A stretch of 63,941 nt of DNA from an uncultured Gammaproteobacteria bacterium. Lineage in GTDB: Bacteria > Pseudomonadota > Gammaproteobacteria > CAMYKB01. The DNA lies in the NCBI GenBank assembly GCA_947258875.1, contig CAMYKB010000010.1, positions 1-63,941 on the forward strand, written 5' to 3'. This document shows, in pieces, positions 17,693 to 27,182 of this stretch (position 1 is the first letter of the stretch; each line of letters starts with the position of its first letter). The notes under the pieces were generated by a model, which was not told the origin of the DNA, searched no databases, and saw only the letters and a program-made list of their open reading frames with translations. The position numbers and the translations under genes were made by a program.

Positions 17693-18859
17693 TTACAATA
17701 CCCGTACCTTAAGCACGCCTTCAACAGCGGCAATTTGCTCAACGACATCATCAGGAAGCCTGGATTCAGTATCCATCAGGGTATAAGCGATATCACCATT
17801 GGATTCATTAACCATATGTATGATATTGACACTACTCTTACCCAGATAATGTGAGATTCTGGCTACCATATCCGGCACATTGCGGTTGACCACTGAAAGG
17901 CGCGCGTTACCCTTGCGCGGCAACTTTACTTCCGGAAAGTTTACTGAATTACGCACAGTACCGTTTTCCATAAATTCACGCACCTGCTCGGCAACCATTA
18001 TGGCGCAATTTTCTTCCGCTTCCCCGGTAGACGCCCCCAAATGCGGCAGGGTAATCACCCTCGGTTTGCCCTTCAGGTAGCTGGTAGGGAAGTCTGTGAT
18101 GTAGGCATAGACCTTGCCTTGATCTATCGCTTCGCACACGGCTTCGTCATCGACTATCCCGCCACGGGCAAAATTGAGGACAACAACACCCTCGCGCATG
18201 TTCGTCAGTCGTTCACGGTGAATCATATTACGTGTTGCATCGATAAGCGGCACATGAAACGTTACGAAATCAACACGCGTCAGCAAATCGTCGGCACTGC
18301 TCGCCTGCTCCACATCGGCAGACAATTGCCAGGCGCGTTTAACGGTTATCGTCGGATCAAATCCGACGACACGCATACCCAACGACAAGGCGGCATTTGC
18401 GACCTCCACACCGATAGCACCCAGGCCTATTACACCAAGAGTGCGCCCAGGCAATTCGAAACCAACATACTGCTTCTTGCCTTCTTCGACCTTTTTATTG
18501 AGAGCAGCATCGCCTTCTTCATCAAGCCGGGTGGTGTAATCCCAGGCCTGGCATATATTACGACTGGCGATCAACATCCCAGCCATGACCAGTTCTTTCA
18601 CTGCATTGGCATTTGCGCCCGGCGCATTAAATACCGGGATACCGAGGGCACTCATTTTGTCAACGGGAATATTATTGACGCCCGCGCCGGCACGCGCCAC
18701 CGCCACCAGGCTGGGTGGAATATCCATATCATGCATTTTGAATGAACGCAGCATGATGATATCCGGGTGCACTATCTCGGATGCGACCTCGTACCGGTCG
18801 CGTGGTAATCGCTCCAGACCTTTGGCAGAGATATTGTTGAGGGTAAGAACTTTAAACAT
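17693..18859 (-). CDS. serA: D-3-phosphoglycerate dehydrogenase
   Basis: First step of serine synthesis: oxidation of 3-phosphoglycerate to 3-phosphohydroxypyruvate. The protein is 388 residues, a short form. The substrate domain is followed by the NAD-binding motif GVIGLGAIGVEVANAA (about 138-153). Catalytic residues are seen in LNFARGGIVDDEAV (Arg) and LPHLGASTGEAEENCA (His). An ACT domain fills roughly 318-388. The protein starts MFKVLTLNNISAKGLERL. Its place between serC and pheA is convenient metabolically but is not part of the Pseudomonas arrangement. A 230-bp gap with a repeat separates it from serC, so it may have its own promoter. Confidence 0.95.
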   Translation of the reverse strand: MFKVLTLNNISAKGLERLPRDRYEVASEIVHPDIIMLRSFKMHDMDIPPSLVAVARAGAGVNNIPVDKMSALGIPVFNAPGANANAVKELVMAGMLIASRNICQAWDYTTRLDEEGDAALNKKVEEGKKQYVGFELPGRTLGVIGLGAIGVEVANAALSLGMRVVGFDPTITVKRAWQLSADVEQASSADDLLTRVDFVTFHVPLIDATRNMIHRERLTNMREGVVVLNFARGGIVDDEAVCEAIDQGKVYAYITDFPTSYLKGKPRVITLPHLGASTGEAEENCAIMVAEQVREFMENGTVRNSVNFPEVKLPRKGNARLSVVNRNVPDMVARISHYLGKSSVNIIHMVNESNGDIAYTLMDTESRLPDDVVEQIAAVEGVLKVRVL

Positions 18860-18885
18860 TAGGCATATGACCTATCTAGTGATTT

Positions 18886-19087
18886 GAACCGCAAAGCCGC
18901 AAAGGACGCAAAGATTAAAGATCAAACCTGAAATAATGTGCTTGGCAGCTATTCATAAGCATTAAACTATATTTCAATTTAAAAATACGAATTCTGCATT
19001 TAATCCAATCGCAAATGATTTACATTCATCGCAGGCTATTGTTCATAAAGTCTTAATCTTTGTAAACTCTGCGCCTCTGTGGTGAAC
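18886..19087. repeat. Imperfect inverted repeat of CGCAAAG type flanking an A+T-rich core
   Basis: The left arm (18886-18923) contains three copies of CGCAAAG and ends AAGATTAA. The right arm (about 19046-19087), read in reverse complement, is CCACAGAGGCGCAGAG, then ACAAAGATTAA. The two arms match at 22 of 30 aligned positions and point inward. The roughly 120-bp core is A+T rich and codes for nothing. The right end touches the serC stop codon. Such CGCAAAG-rich segments are known as dispersed intergenic repeats in many bacteria. A miniature mobile element or a folded RNA are both possible. Confidence 0.5.
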
Positions 19088-19089
19088 GC

Positions 19090-20172
19090 TTAACCATTAC
19101 GGCGCTCGAAGTCAGCCATAAATTCGATGAGTATATCGACACCTGATTCGGGCATCGCGTTATATATGCTGGCACGCATACCACCCACCGAGCGGTGCCC
19201 CTTCAGGGTTAACAAACCAGCAGTTCTGGCTTCAGACAGGAAGTCACGATCCAGTGACGCGTCCGCTAGTGTGAACGGCACATTCATGCGTGAACGACAG
19301 GCAGGATCAACTGGGTTGGCATAGAATTCCGAAGCATCAATCGCTGCATAGAGCTTTTGCGATTTACGTTCGTTGATTTCAGCCATTGCCCGCAGTCCAC
19401 CTCGCTGTTTCAGCCAATCGAACACCAGCCCAGCTAGATACCAGCTATAGGTCGGTGGTGTATTGGCCATCGAGTCGCTATCTGCATACGTCTTATAATC
19501 GAACATGGCTGGCATACCTGGTAGCGGCTCACCGATCAAATCATCGCGTACTATCACAACAGTCAGTCCGGCCGGACCGATATTCTTTTGCGCGCCCGCA
19601 TAGATCACGCCGTACTTGTTGACATCAACAGGACGCGAAAGGATCGTCGATGACATGTCAGCTACCAGCGGCACGTCTCCGGTTTCAGGTATCCAGTGAA
19701 ACTCGACACCACCTATCGTCTCATTGGGCGTATAGTGTACATACGCCGCATCAGCGTTTAGCTGCCAGTTGTCAAATGCGGGAACAGTCATGAATTTTTG
19801 CGCTTCGCTGCTGGCTGCAACACCAACCTCACAAAAGCGTTTGGCTTCTGCAATCGCTTTCTTCGACCAGGCGCCGGTATTGATGTAATCTGCCTTGCCT
19901 CGCCCGCGTAGCAGATTGATCGGCACCATAGCAAACTGACTTGTAGCCCCTCCTTGCAGGAATAGCACCTTGTAATTTGCCGGGATCGACATTAATTCAC
20001 GCAGATCCGCCTCAGCGCGTTCGGCGATAGATATGAATTCCTTGCCTCGATGACTCATTTCCATCACCGACATACCACTGCCCTGCCAGTCCAGCAGCTC
20101 ATCACGGGCACGTTCCAGCACTTCTACGGGCAACACCGCAGGGCCGGCACTAAAGTTGTATTTTCTGTTCAT
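19090..20172 (-). CDS. serC: Phosphoserine aminotransferase
   Basis: A PLP enzyme converting 3-phosphohydroxypyruvate to phosphoserine. It also acts in pyridoxine synthesis. The protein is 360 residues. Diagnostic parts: NFSAGPAVLPVEVLE at the start, FLQGGATSQFAMVPINL, VADMSSTILSRPVDV and the PLP-Lys in GAQKNIGPAG. A GGTGA purine stretch stands upstream of the ATG at 20172. The gene follows gyrA by about 170 bases, the usual order in gammaproteobacteria. With serA it gives two of the three steps of serine synthesis in this window; serB is not here. Confidence 0.97.
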   Translation of the reverse strand: MNRKYNFSAGPAVLPVEVLERARDELLDWQGSGMSVMEMSHRGKEFISIAERAEADLRELMSIPANYKVLFLQGGATSQFAMVPINLLRGRGKADYINTGAWSKKAIAEAKRFCEVGVAASSEAQKFMTVPAFDNWQLNADAAYVHYTPNETIGGVEFHWIPETGDVPLVADMSSTILSRPVDVNKYGVIYAGAQKNIGPAGLTVVIVRDDLIGEPLPGMPAMFDYKTYADSDSMANTPPTYSWYLAGLVFDWLKQRGGLRAMAEINERKSQKLYAAIDASEFYANPVDPACRSRMNVPFTLADASLDRDFLSEARTAGLLTLKGHRSVGGMRASIYNAMPESGVDILIEFMADFERRNG

Positions 20173-20340
20173 CTATTTTCACCACAGGGCCGTAAAAATC
20201 GCGAAATTGTTTATTCCAACAAGGCGTTACCCTGGTTGCAGTTCGTTAACATTGAAAGCGGGAAATCAGTTACGGCGCTATAAAATTCACCCATTACAGT
20301 CCCTGTATCCCTGATGCACTTACCACCTCTGGAGGTGCAA

Positions 20341-22929
20341 TTAGTCAGCGGGTGGGTTGTCTTCGTCGTCATCCTCGTTTTCACCGCCAAGGCTTTCGAT
20401 GTGTTCCACCTCAACAAGACGCTCATCTTCACTGAGTCTGATAAGACGCACACCCTGGGTATTGCGGCCCATCACCGAAACGCCGTCTACGGCAGTACGC
20501 ACCAGGGTGCCATTATCGGTGATCAGCATAATTTCGTCATTGTCTTCCACCAGGTCAGCACCCACAACACGGCCATTGCGCGTCGTGGTCTGAATCGCAA
20601 TCACACCCTGACCACCGCGTTTCTGCAATGGAAAGTCAGCCACGCTGGTACGCTTGCCATAGCCAAACTCGCTGGCAACCAGCACAGTCCCTTCCTGGCT
20701 ACCGCCAGCAACAATAATAAGAGCAATAAGTTGCTGACCATCACCCAGTTTGATCCCACGCACGCCACTGGCGGTGCGACCCATCGCGCGCACCTGCGCT
20801 TCATCAAATCGAATCGATTTACCACCATTACTGATAAGAATAATATCCTGATGACCATCAGTAATCGCAACATCTATCAACTGGTCACCCTCGCGCAGAT
20901 CGACGGCAATGATGCCACTGGCTCGCGGACGTGAAAAATCAGACAATGGCGTTTTCTTTATGCGTCCACTACTGGCCGCCATGAGAATATATTTATCTGT
21001 ATCGAATTCACGGATCGGTAGCACTGCATTAATGCGTTCGCCTTCTTCCAAAGGCAGCAGATTAATGATCGGCTTACCGCGTGCTGCGCGTCCGGCCTGT
21101 GGTAACTCATAAACCTTAAGCCAGTAGACCTTGCCGCGGCTCGAAAAACACAAAATCGTATCGTGTGTATTGGCAACAAACAGCTTATCTACGAAGTCCT
21201 CGTCCTTGACTGAGGTCGCGGCCTTGCCGCGACCTCCGCGACGTTGTGCGCGATAGGTATCCAGAGGCTGGGATTTGGCATATCCGGCATGTGAAAGCGT
21301 TACGACCACGTCTTCCTCTGTAATGAGGTCTTCCATAGTCAGGTCTAGCTGATTCACCAGGATCTCGGTACGCCGTGTATCGCCGTACTGATCCCGGACA
21401 GCTGTTAGTTCATCACGTATAACCTGCATCAGACGTTCGGGATTACCGAGAATATCGAGCAGGTCGGCGATCACATCGAGCAATTCACCATAGTCTTTGA
21501 CAATCTTGTCCTGCTCAAGCCCGGTCAATCGGTGCAAGCGTAAATCAAGAATGGCTTGCGCCTGTGTCTCTGACAAGCGGTACTCACCATCGACGAGACC
21601 ATATTCGGGACCAATATTATCCGGACGCGAGGCCTCCGCCCCTGTGCGTGACAGCATGTCGGTCACCGCCCCCGGTTTCCAGCGACCCGCTACCAGCGCC
21701 GCTTTGGCCTCAGCCGGGCTTGGTGACGCCTTTATGAGGGCAATAATCTCGTCGATATTGGTCAGTGCAACGGCCTGACCTTCCAGGATATGCGCACGTT
21801 CGCGCGCCTTGCGTAGTTCAAATACCGTACGCCGCGTTACGACATCACGCCGATGACGTACAAATGCCTGCAGGACTTGTTTCAGGTTCACCAGCTTCGG
21901 CTGGCCATCCATCAGCGCCACCATATTGATGCCAAAAACATTCTGCATCTGAGTCTGCTGATAGAGATTGTTTAGCATGACCTCACCGACCTCGCCACGC
22001 CGCAACTCGATCACGATCCGCATGCCGTCCTTGTCAGACTCATCACGCAATCCATCCCGGGCTATACCATCAATCTTCTGCTCCTTAACCAGCTCGGCAA
22101 TTTTCTGGATCAATCTTGCCTTGTTTACCTGGTAAGGTAATTCGGTGATGATGATGGTTTCTTTTCCGCTTTTCTCATCGGTCTCGATTTGCGTGCGGGC
22201 ACGTACATAGATGCGTCCTCGCCCGCTACGGTACGCCTCGTGGATCCCGCGTGTGCCGTTGATGATACCGGCGGTGGGGAAATCGGGGCCTGGAACATGC
22301 TCCATCAAGCCCGCAATATCAATCTCCGGATTATCGATCAAGGCAAGACAGGCATTGGTAATTTCTGCCAGATTATGTGGCGGGATATTGGTCGCCATAC
22401 CCACCGCAATACCAGACGAACCATTAACCAGAAGATTGGGAATACGTGTCGGCAGTACCGTCGGCTCCAGCTCCTTGGCGTCATAATTGGGAACGAAGTC
22501 GACCGTTTCTTTCTCGATATCGCCCAGCATCTCAGACGAGAGCTGTCTCATACGGCATTCGGTATAGCGATAGGCCGCCGGTGGATCGCCGTCGATGGAA
22601 CCGAAGTTGCCCTGGCCATCGATCAATACATACCGCATGGAAAAATCTTGCGCCATACGTACCAGGGCATCATAAGTCGCAGTATCACCATGCGGGTGAT
22701 ACTTACCTAACACGTCACCGACGACGCGCGCGCATTTCACATAGGGACGGTTCCAGACGTTACTGTTCTCATGCATGGCGAACAGAATGCGCCGGTGTAC
22801 CGGCTTGAGACCATCGCGAATATCGGGTAAGGCTCGACCAATGATGACACTCATTGCGTAGTCCAGATAGGACTGACGCATTTCATCTTCGAGATTGACG
22901 GGCAGGACTTCTTTGGCGAATTCAGCCAT
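20341..22929 (-). CDS. gyrA: DNA gyrase subunit A
   Basis: The cutting-rejoining subunit of gyrase. From the ATG at 22929 it has 862 residues and begins [17 protein letters not shown], in line with homologues; an in-frame TTG at 22953 is not needed. The active-site Tyr lies in [10 protein letters not shown]. The gyrase-specific C-terminal GyrA box QRRGGRGK is present, so this is GyrA and not ParC. The protein ends in an acidic tail ([13 protein letters not shown]). In the quinolone-resistance region, HGDTATYD shows Thr at the position of E. coli Ser83 and keeps Asp87. Thr here is the native residue in several genera. An extended -10 promoter lies upstream. Confidence 0.98.
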   Translation of the reverse strand: MAEFAKEVLPVNLEDEMRQSYLDYAMSVIIGRALPDIRDGLKPVHRRILFAMHENSNVWNRPYVKCARVVGDVLGKYHPHGDTATYDALVRMAQDFSMRYVLIDGQGNFGSIDGDPPAAYRYTECRMRQLSSEMLGDIEKETVDFVPNYDAKELEPTVLPTRIPNLLVNGSSGIAVGMATNIPPHNLAEITNACLALIDNPEIDIAGLMEHVPGPDFPTAGIINGTRGIHEAYRSGRGRIYVRARTQIETDEKSGKETIIITELPYQVNKARLIQKIAELVKEQKIDGIARDGLRDESDKDGMRIVIELRRGEVGEVMLNNLYQQTQMQNVFGINMVALMDGQPKLVNLKQVLQAFVRHRRDVVTRRTVFELRKARERAHILEGQAVALTNIDEIIALIKASPSPAEAKAALVAGRWKPGAVTDMLSRTGAEASRPDNIGPEYGLVDGEYRLSETQAQAILDLRLHRLTGLEQDKIVKDYGELLDVIADLLDILGNPERLMQVIRDELTAVRDQYGDTRRTEILVNQLDLTMEDLITEEDVVVTLSHAGYAKSQPLDTYRAQRRGGRGKAATSVKDEDFVDKLFVANTHDTILCFSSRGKVYWLKVYELPQAGRAARGKPIINLLPLEEGERINAVLPIREFDTDKYILMAASSGRIKKTPLSDFSRPRASGIIAVDLREGDQLIDVAITDGHQDIILISNGGKSIRFDEAQVRAMGRTASGVRGIKLGDGQQLIALIIVAGGSQEGTVLVASEFGYGKRTSVADFPLQKRGGQGVIAIQTTTRNGRVVGADLVEDNDEIMLITDNGTLVRTAVDGVSVMGRNTQGVRLIRLSEDERLVEVEHIESLGGENEDDDEDNPPAD

Positions 22930-22978
22930 TATGACGCTTAGATCCCCAAGCAATTTAGATTAGGTAAATTAAACGATT

Positions 22979-23008
22979 ATTATATCACGCTCTCCCCCAC
23001 TTTCTAAA
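22979..23008 (-). promoter_or_regulatory. Probable gyrA promoter (extended -10)
   Basis: On the minus strand TGATATAAT (-10 TATAAT at 22984-22979 with the upstream TG of an extended -10) follows a weak -35 (TTTAGA) after 18 bases. The distance to the gyrA ATG is about 50 bases. Confidence 0.6.
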
Positions 23009-23107
23009 TCTTTAATACGTATAAATCGCGACTCATTAGGCCTGAGCGAAAATTAATCAATGGAAACCCTCTGAAACCTGGTTTGGCTGCCGAAAATATC
23101 GGAGAAA

Positions 23108-24145
23108 TCAGTTCCGCAGGTGTGCGGCAATTTTTGCAGCATCCGGTTGCCATATCACCCCTTTTTCGGTGACCAGCACATCGACGAGCTGGGCAGGCGT
23201 GACATCGAATGCGGGATTCCAGGCAGTCGCCGCTTTTTCTGTCAGCATGCGGCCCTGGAATTCACAAATTTCACCCGCTGGACGCATCTCGACCGGGATG
23301 TCATCACCACATGCAGTCTGTACGTCCAGGGTGCTGCTTGGCGCCACAACCATAAATTTCACACCATGATGACGAGCATTCACGGCAAGACTATAGGTGC
23401 CGATCTTGTTCGCCACGTCGCCGTTGGCTGCCACACGGTCAGCGCCTACGATGACCCAACCCAGATCACCACGGTGCATGAGGCTAGCGGCAGCCCCTTC
23501 ACAAATCAGGGTTACTGGAATTTCATCATGTACCAACTCCCAGGCAGTAAGACGTGAACCCTGCAACCAGGGGCGGGTCTCGTCGGCATACACCAATTCA
23601 ATCACACCACGTGTATAAGCATTACGGATCACACCCAATGCTGTACCGTAACCGCCGGTGGCGAGCGAACCCGTATTACAATGTGTCAGCACCTTGCGGG
23701 CATCGATCAAGCTGCCACCCAGTTCCCCCATACGGTAATTGGCGGCGATATCCTCATCATGGATACGCCGCGCCTCCTGTAGCAGGGCATCAAAAGGGTC
23801 ATTATCCACTCCAGCGAGGCATTCCCGCATGAGCTCCAGCGCCCAAAACAGGTTTACCGCCGTGGGTCTGGATGCAGCCAGCACCTGTAGATCGGCCTCC
23901 AGCAGCGCCTGCCACTCAACAGCGGACTCACGATACCGCTGCCGAGCTGCCAAGGCCACAGCATAGGCGGCCGTGATACCGATTGCCGGGGCCCCTCGCA
24001 CAACCATATCAGCAATGGCCGATGCCACTCCGGTGGCATCTTCAAACTCCAGATACGTTACTTCAGTGGGTAGTCTGCGTTGGTCCAACAGCCGCAGATG
24101 ATCACCTGTCCACTGTATCGCCCTCACCTGATCATGCCGGCTCAT
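23108..24145 (-). CDS. mtnA: S-methyl-5-thioribose-1-phosphate isomerase
   Basis: MtnA turns methylthioribose-1-phosphate into methylthioribulose-1-phosphate in methionine salvage. It belongs to the eIF-2B-like fold. The protein is 345 residues. Marks: [17 protein letters not shown], the active-site Cys in [18 protein letters not shown] and the catalytic Asp in [18 protein letters not shown]. The closing segment [20 protein letters not shown] is also typical. It reads in the same direction as gyrA with a 180-bp gap that holds the gyrA promoter. Its neighbour mtaD on the other strand supplies the deaminase branch that leads towards its substrate. Confidence 0.95.
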   Translation of the reverse strand: MSRHDQVRAIQWTGDHLRLLDQRRLPTEVTYLEFEDATGVASAIADMVVRGAPAIGITAAYAVALAARQRYRESAVEWQALLEADLQVLAASRPTAVNLFWALELMRECLAGVDNDPFDALLQEARRIHDEDIAANYRMGELGGSLIDARKVLTHCNTGSLATGGYGTALGVIRNAYTRGVIELVYADETRPWLQGSRLTAWELVHDEIPVTLICEGAAASLMHRGDLGWVIVGADRVAANGDVANKIGTYSLAVNARHHGVKFMVVAPSSTLDVQTACGDDIPVEMRPAGEICEFQGRMLTEKAATAWNPAFDVTPAQLVDVLVTEKGVIWQPDAAKIAAHLRN

Positions 24146-24223
24146 TACGGAAAAATCCTCATGTCAGATTAAGAAACCTCGCCCAAGTGATTAATTGTGA
24201 TAGGATTCACGGATAATAAAAAC

Positions 24224-24252
24224 TTGACATTCATTATGGCATAGTTGATATA
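24224..24252 (+). promoter_or_regulatory. Promoter of the OmpA-like gene
   Basis: A perfect TTGACA (24224-24229) is followed after 17 bases by GATATA, with overlapping TATATA registers one or two bases later. The ATG is about 80 bases downstream. The long untranslated leader is A+T rich, and AAGGA precedes the start codon. Confidence 0.6.
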
Positions 24253-24333
24253 TACGGGTAGAAAATCTATCTGAAGACGCTAAACTATTACGTAACTATT
24301 AATTCAACAAGAAACAAATAAAGGATGAGTCCT

Positions 24334-24981
24334 ATGAAGGTCGCAACGAAATCTTTAATTCCTCTGGCACTGACAGCCGCAATGTTTGCAGCGCCCAGTG
24401 TTTACGCCGGTGAAAGCGGTTACTGGAACTGCCCCAACGGCACCCCAATCAAGAGTGGCGCTGGCGAATGCGTGCGTGATGCAGGCTGGAAAAAAGGCAT
24501 GCCCGCCTGTGGCCAGAAGGTCGCCATGGCTAAACCCAAACCGGAATCTCGCGTAATGCCGGCAGTACCTATCGCCAAGGCACCACCTCCGGCACCACCG
24601 GCTCCCAAGCCTGTTGTTGAAACCCTCAGCCTGAGTGCCGGCGCCCTGTTCGCCTCGAACAGCAGCACCCTGACAGCCGAAGGTAAGCGCGAAGTCAGTG
24701 ACCTGGCCAGCAAACTACGTCAATACGACTCTGTCACAGCGATCAATGTCGCTGGACATGCCGACAGCCGCGGCGCCGCAGCTTACAACCAGCAACTATC
24801 AGAGCGACGCGCCAATTCGGTCAAGAACGAATTGATCCGCCTTGGTGTTAACCCGGGTATCGTCACAGCTGTCGGTTATGGTGAAACCAGCCCGATTGCC
24901 AGTAATGATACTTCCGCTGGTCGCGCACAGAATCGCCGTGTTGAAGTATCAGTAACGGCTAGCAAGAAAACCTTCCGCTAA
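24334..24981 (+). CDS. OmpA-family peptidoglycan-binding protein
   Basis: A 215-residue exported protein. The signal peptide (about 1-25) ends SVYA. Residues 26-65 form a small Cys-containing domain (Trp-Asn-Cys, Gly-Glu-Cys, Ala-Cys-Gly) seen at the N-terminus of many proteobacterial OmpA-like proteins. A Pro/Ala/Lys linker (about 70-95) leads to the OmpA C-terminal domain (about 100-212) with GALFASNSSTLTAEGK, INVAGHADSRG and LSERRANSVKNEL, which bind diaminopimelate of peptidoglycan. There is no eight-stranded barrel of the E. coli OmpA size. The ATG at 24334 is preferred over 24325 because AAGGA then lies at the right distance. A strong promoter and a strong terminator bracket this single-gene unit. 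Confidence 0.92.
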   Translation: MKVATKSLIPLALTAAMFAAPSVYAGESGYWNCPNGTPIKSGAGECVRDAGWKKGMPACGQKVAMAKPKPESRVMPAVPIAKAPPPAPPAPKPVVETLSLSAGALFASNSSTLTAEGKREVSDLASKLRQYDSVTAINVAGHADSRGAAAYNQQLSERRANSVKNELIRLGVNPGIVTAVGYGETSPIASNDTSAGRAQNRRVEVSVTASKKTFR

Positions 24982-25003
24982 TAGCAGTCTGAGCCAGGCA
25001 AAT

Positions 25004-25038
25004 AACCCGTGACTCCGCAAGGAGTCACGGGTTTTTTT
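25004..25038 (+). terminator. Intrinsic terminator of the OmpA-like gene
   Basis: AACCCGTGACTCC and GGAGTCACGGGTT pair perfectly over 13 bases around a GCAA tetraloop and run into a T-tract (25032-25038). This is a very stable Rho-independent terminator about 20 bases after the stop codon. Confidence 0.95.
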
Positions 25039-25096
25039 ATGTGCGTATAATAATCAGCTTGCGGTTACATTGCCGCAGGCTGTATCTTTCATCAAC

Positions 25097-26419
25097 ATGC
25101 AAAATATCAATACCTTAATCAAGGCGCGCTATGTTATTCCTGTCGAGCCTCTAGCGTGCGTATTACAGGATCACGCTATCGCGATTAACGATGGCCGCAT
25201 CATCGATATCCTGCCAAGCGCGGTCGCCTCACAGCGTTATCAGGCCGACAACACACTTGCCTTTGAAGAACACGCCCTGATCCCGGGCCTCATCAATACC
25301 CATACACATGCCAGTATGAGCCTGTTCCGCGGCCTGGCCGACGATCTGCCATTGATGGAGTGGCTAAACAAACATATCTGGCCAGCGGAGTCCCGTTGGG
25401 TCAATGAAGAATTTATCCATGACGGCACCCAGTTAGCAATCGCGGAAATGTTACGCGGCGGCACCACTTGTTTTAATGATATGTATTTCTTTCCCGAGAT
25501 CACTGCCCGGCTTGCTGCTGATATCGGAATGCGCGCCGTTGTTGGCTTGATCGCCATCGAATTTCCGACGGTGTATGCCAATGATGCCAACGAATACATT
25601 AGCAAGGGACTTGAAGTACATGACAGTCTGAAAGCCGAAACACTCATTACCACGGCGTTTGCGCCTCATGCCCCTTACACGGTATCCGATAGCACCCTGC
25701 AGGACATCGCCAAATATGCCAATGAACTTGACATCCCGATCCATACTCATCTGCACGAAACCAAGGATGAAATCACACAAGGTATTGAGCACAACGGCAA
25801 GCGCCCGCTGGCGCGTCTGGCAGAATTGGGGCTGATTTCACCGGCATTAATTGGCGTACATATGACGCAACTCAGCGATGATGAAATCGGTAACCTGGCC
25901 GCACAAGGCGCACATGTAGTGCACTGCCCTGAATCGAACCTCAAACTGGCCAGTGGCTTCTGTCCGGTACAAAAATTGTTGGATGCCGGCATCAACGTGG
26001 CACTGGGTACCGACAGTGCCGCCAGCAATAACGATCTGGACATGCTGGCCGAAATGCGTACCGCGGCACTGCTCGCGAAAGCCGTGGCGAATGATGCCAC
26101 TGCCCTGCCCGCAGCTTCGGCATTGCGTATGGCGACACTCAATGGTGCCATTGCACTGGGGCTCGCTGAGGAAACCGGTTCGCTCGAGGTCGGCAAGTCA
26201 GCCGATATCGTAGCCTTGCACCTTGGCGAAGTCGAAACCCAGCCGCTGTATAATGTGCACTCACATATTGTCTACGCTGTCGGACGCGACAAGGTCAGTG
26301 ATGTCTGGATCGCCGGCCAACACCTGCTCAAGGAACGTCGACTCGTTAAAATGAACGAGCAGACCCTCAAGGGAAAGGTCAATAACTGGAACCATAAGAT
26401 ACAAACCAGCAGCCACTGA
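25097..26419 (+). CDS. mtaD: 5-methylthioadenosine / S-adenosylhomocysteine deaminase
   Basis: A zinc- or iron-dependent amidohydrolase of the TRZ/ATZ branch, 440 residues from the ATG at 25097. Metal-binding and catalytic residues are visible: NTHTHASMSLFRGLADDLP (HxH), HLHETKDEITQG (His, Glu), the third His in LIGVHMTQL or HVVHCPESN, and GTDSAASNNDLDM (Asp). In Pseudomonas a homologue beside mtnA deaminates methylthioadenosine to methylthioinosine. The mtnA neighbour points the same way here. The longer frame from a TTG at 25070 has no support. The strong upstream terminator means this gene needs its own promoter in a very short gap. Confidence 0.9.
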   Translation: MQNINTLIKARYVIPVEPLACVLQDHAIAINDGRIIDILPSAVASQRYQADNTLAFEEHALIPGLINTHTHASMSLFRGLADDLPLMEWLNKHIWPAESRWVNEEFIHDGTQLAIAEMLRGGTTCFNDMYFFPEITARLAADIGMRAVVGLIAIEFPTVYANDANEYISKGLEVHDSLKAETLITTAFAPHAPYTVSDSTLQDIAKYANELDIPIHTHLHETKDEITQGIEHNGKRPLARLAELGLISPALIGVHMTQLSDDEIGNLAAQGAHVVHCPESNLKLASGFCPVQKLLDAGINVALGTDSAASNNDLDMLAEMRTAALLAKAVANDATALPAASALRMATLNGAIALGLAEETGSLEVGKSADIVALHLGEVETQPLYNVHSHIVYAVGRDKVSDVWIAGQHLLKERRLVKMNEQTLKGKVNNWNHKIQTSSH

Positions 26420-26469
26420 TTCATCTGAAACAGATATACTGAAGCCTGTTGCTTCTACCGGAAATAACC

Positions 26470-27177
26470 ATGCGCAATAACGCACAAAATTTCGATCCTG
26501 CGGAAATCGCCAAATTCGAGGAACTGGCACATCGCTGGTGGGATACCAACAGCGAATTCAAGCCCCTGCATGCCATCAACCCCCTACGGCTGAATTTCAT
26601 CGACGACCGTGTGCCACTTACCGGCAAAAAGGTACTCGATGTCGGTTGCGGCGGCGGCATTCTTGCGGAAGCAATGGCGCAGCGCGGTGCTCAGGTAGTC
26701 GGCATCGATATGGGCGAAACGCCCTTGTCTGTAGCGAGGTTGCACATGCTTGAGTCCGAAGTCGAGGTTGACTACCGGCAAATCACTGCCGAAGAACTGG
26801 CTACACAGGAAGCGGGACAATATGATGCCGTAACCTGTATGGAAATGCTGGAACACGTGCCTGACCCTGGTTCTGTTATTCAGGCCTGCGCGACGCTGGT
26901 AAAACCCGACGGACATGTCTTCTTCGCCACTATTAATCGCAACCCAAAATCCTTCCTGTTCGCCATTGTCGGTGCTGAATATATCCTCAAACTTTTGCCC
27001 AAAGGCACGCACGAGTTCGCTAAATTGATTCGCCCGGCAGAACTGGAACGCTGGGCACGCGAAGCCGGACTGCACACCGAGACGCTAAACGGCATGAGTT
27101 ATAACCCCTTTTCCCAGACTTATACATTAGGCCGCGATGTCTCCGTCAATTATCTCATGCACACACGCAAGGATTGA
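26470..27177 (+). CDS. ubiG: Ubiquinone biosynthesis O-methyltransferase UbiG
   Basis: UbiG performs both O-methylations of ubiquinone synthesis using S-adenosylmethionine. The protein is 235 residues from the ATG at 26470, which has GGA eight bases upstream. The N-terminal block [19 protein letters not shown] is diagnostic. The SAM-binding motif is [17 protein letters not shown], followed by [11 protein letters not shown] and SYNPFSQTY near the end. It is followed five bases later by the phosphatase gene, the same pair as in Pseudomonas. Confidence 0.96.
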   Translation: MRNNAQNFDPAEIAKFEELAHRWWDTNSEFKPLHAINPLRLNFIDDRVPLTGKKVLDVGCGGGILAEAMAQRGAQVVGIDMGETPLSVARLHMLESEVEVDYRQITAEELATQEAGQYDAVTCMEMLEHVPDPGSVIQACATLVKPDGHVFFATINRNPKSFLFAIVGAEYILKLLPKGTHEFAKLIRPAELERWAREAGLHTETLNGMSYNPFSQTYTLGRDVSVNYLMHTRKD

Positions 27178-27182
27178 TATCC

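Noticed and set aside
18041-18745. Open frame of 234 codons on the plus strand
   Set aside because: Antisense to serA; composition is that of a shadow frame.
20341-22929. Thr in the quinolone-resistance region of GyrA as a resistance mutation
   Set aside because: Thr at the Ser83 position is the normal residue in several genera, and Asp87 is unchanged.
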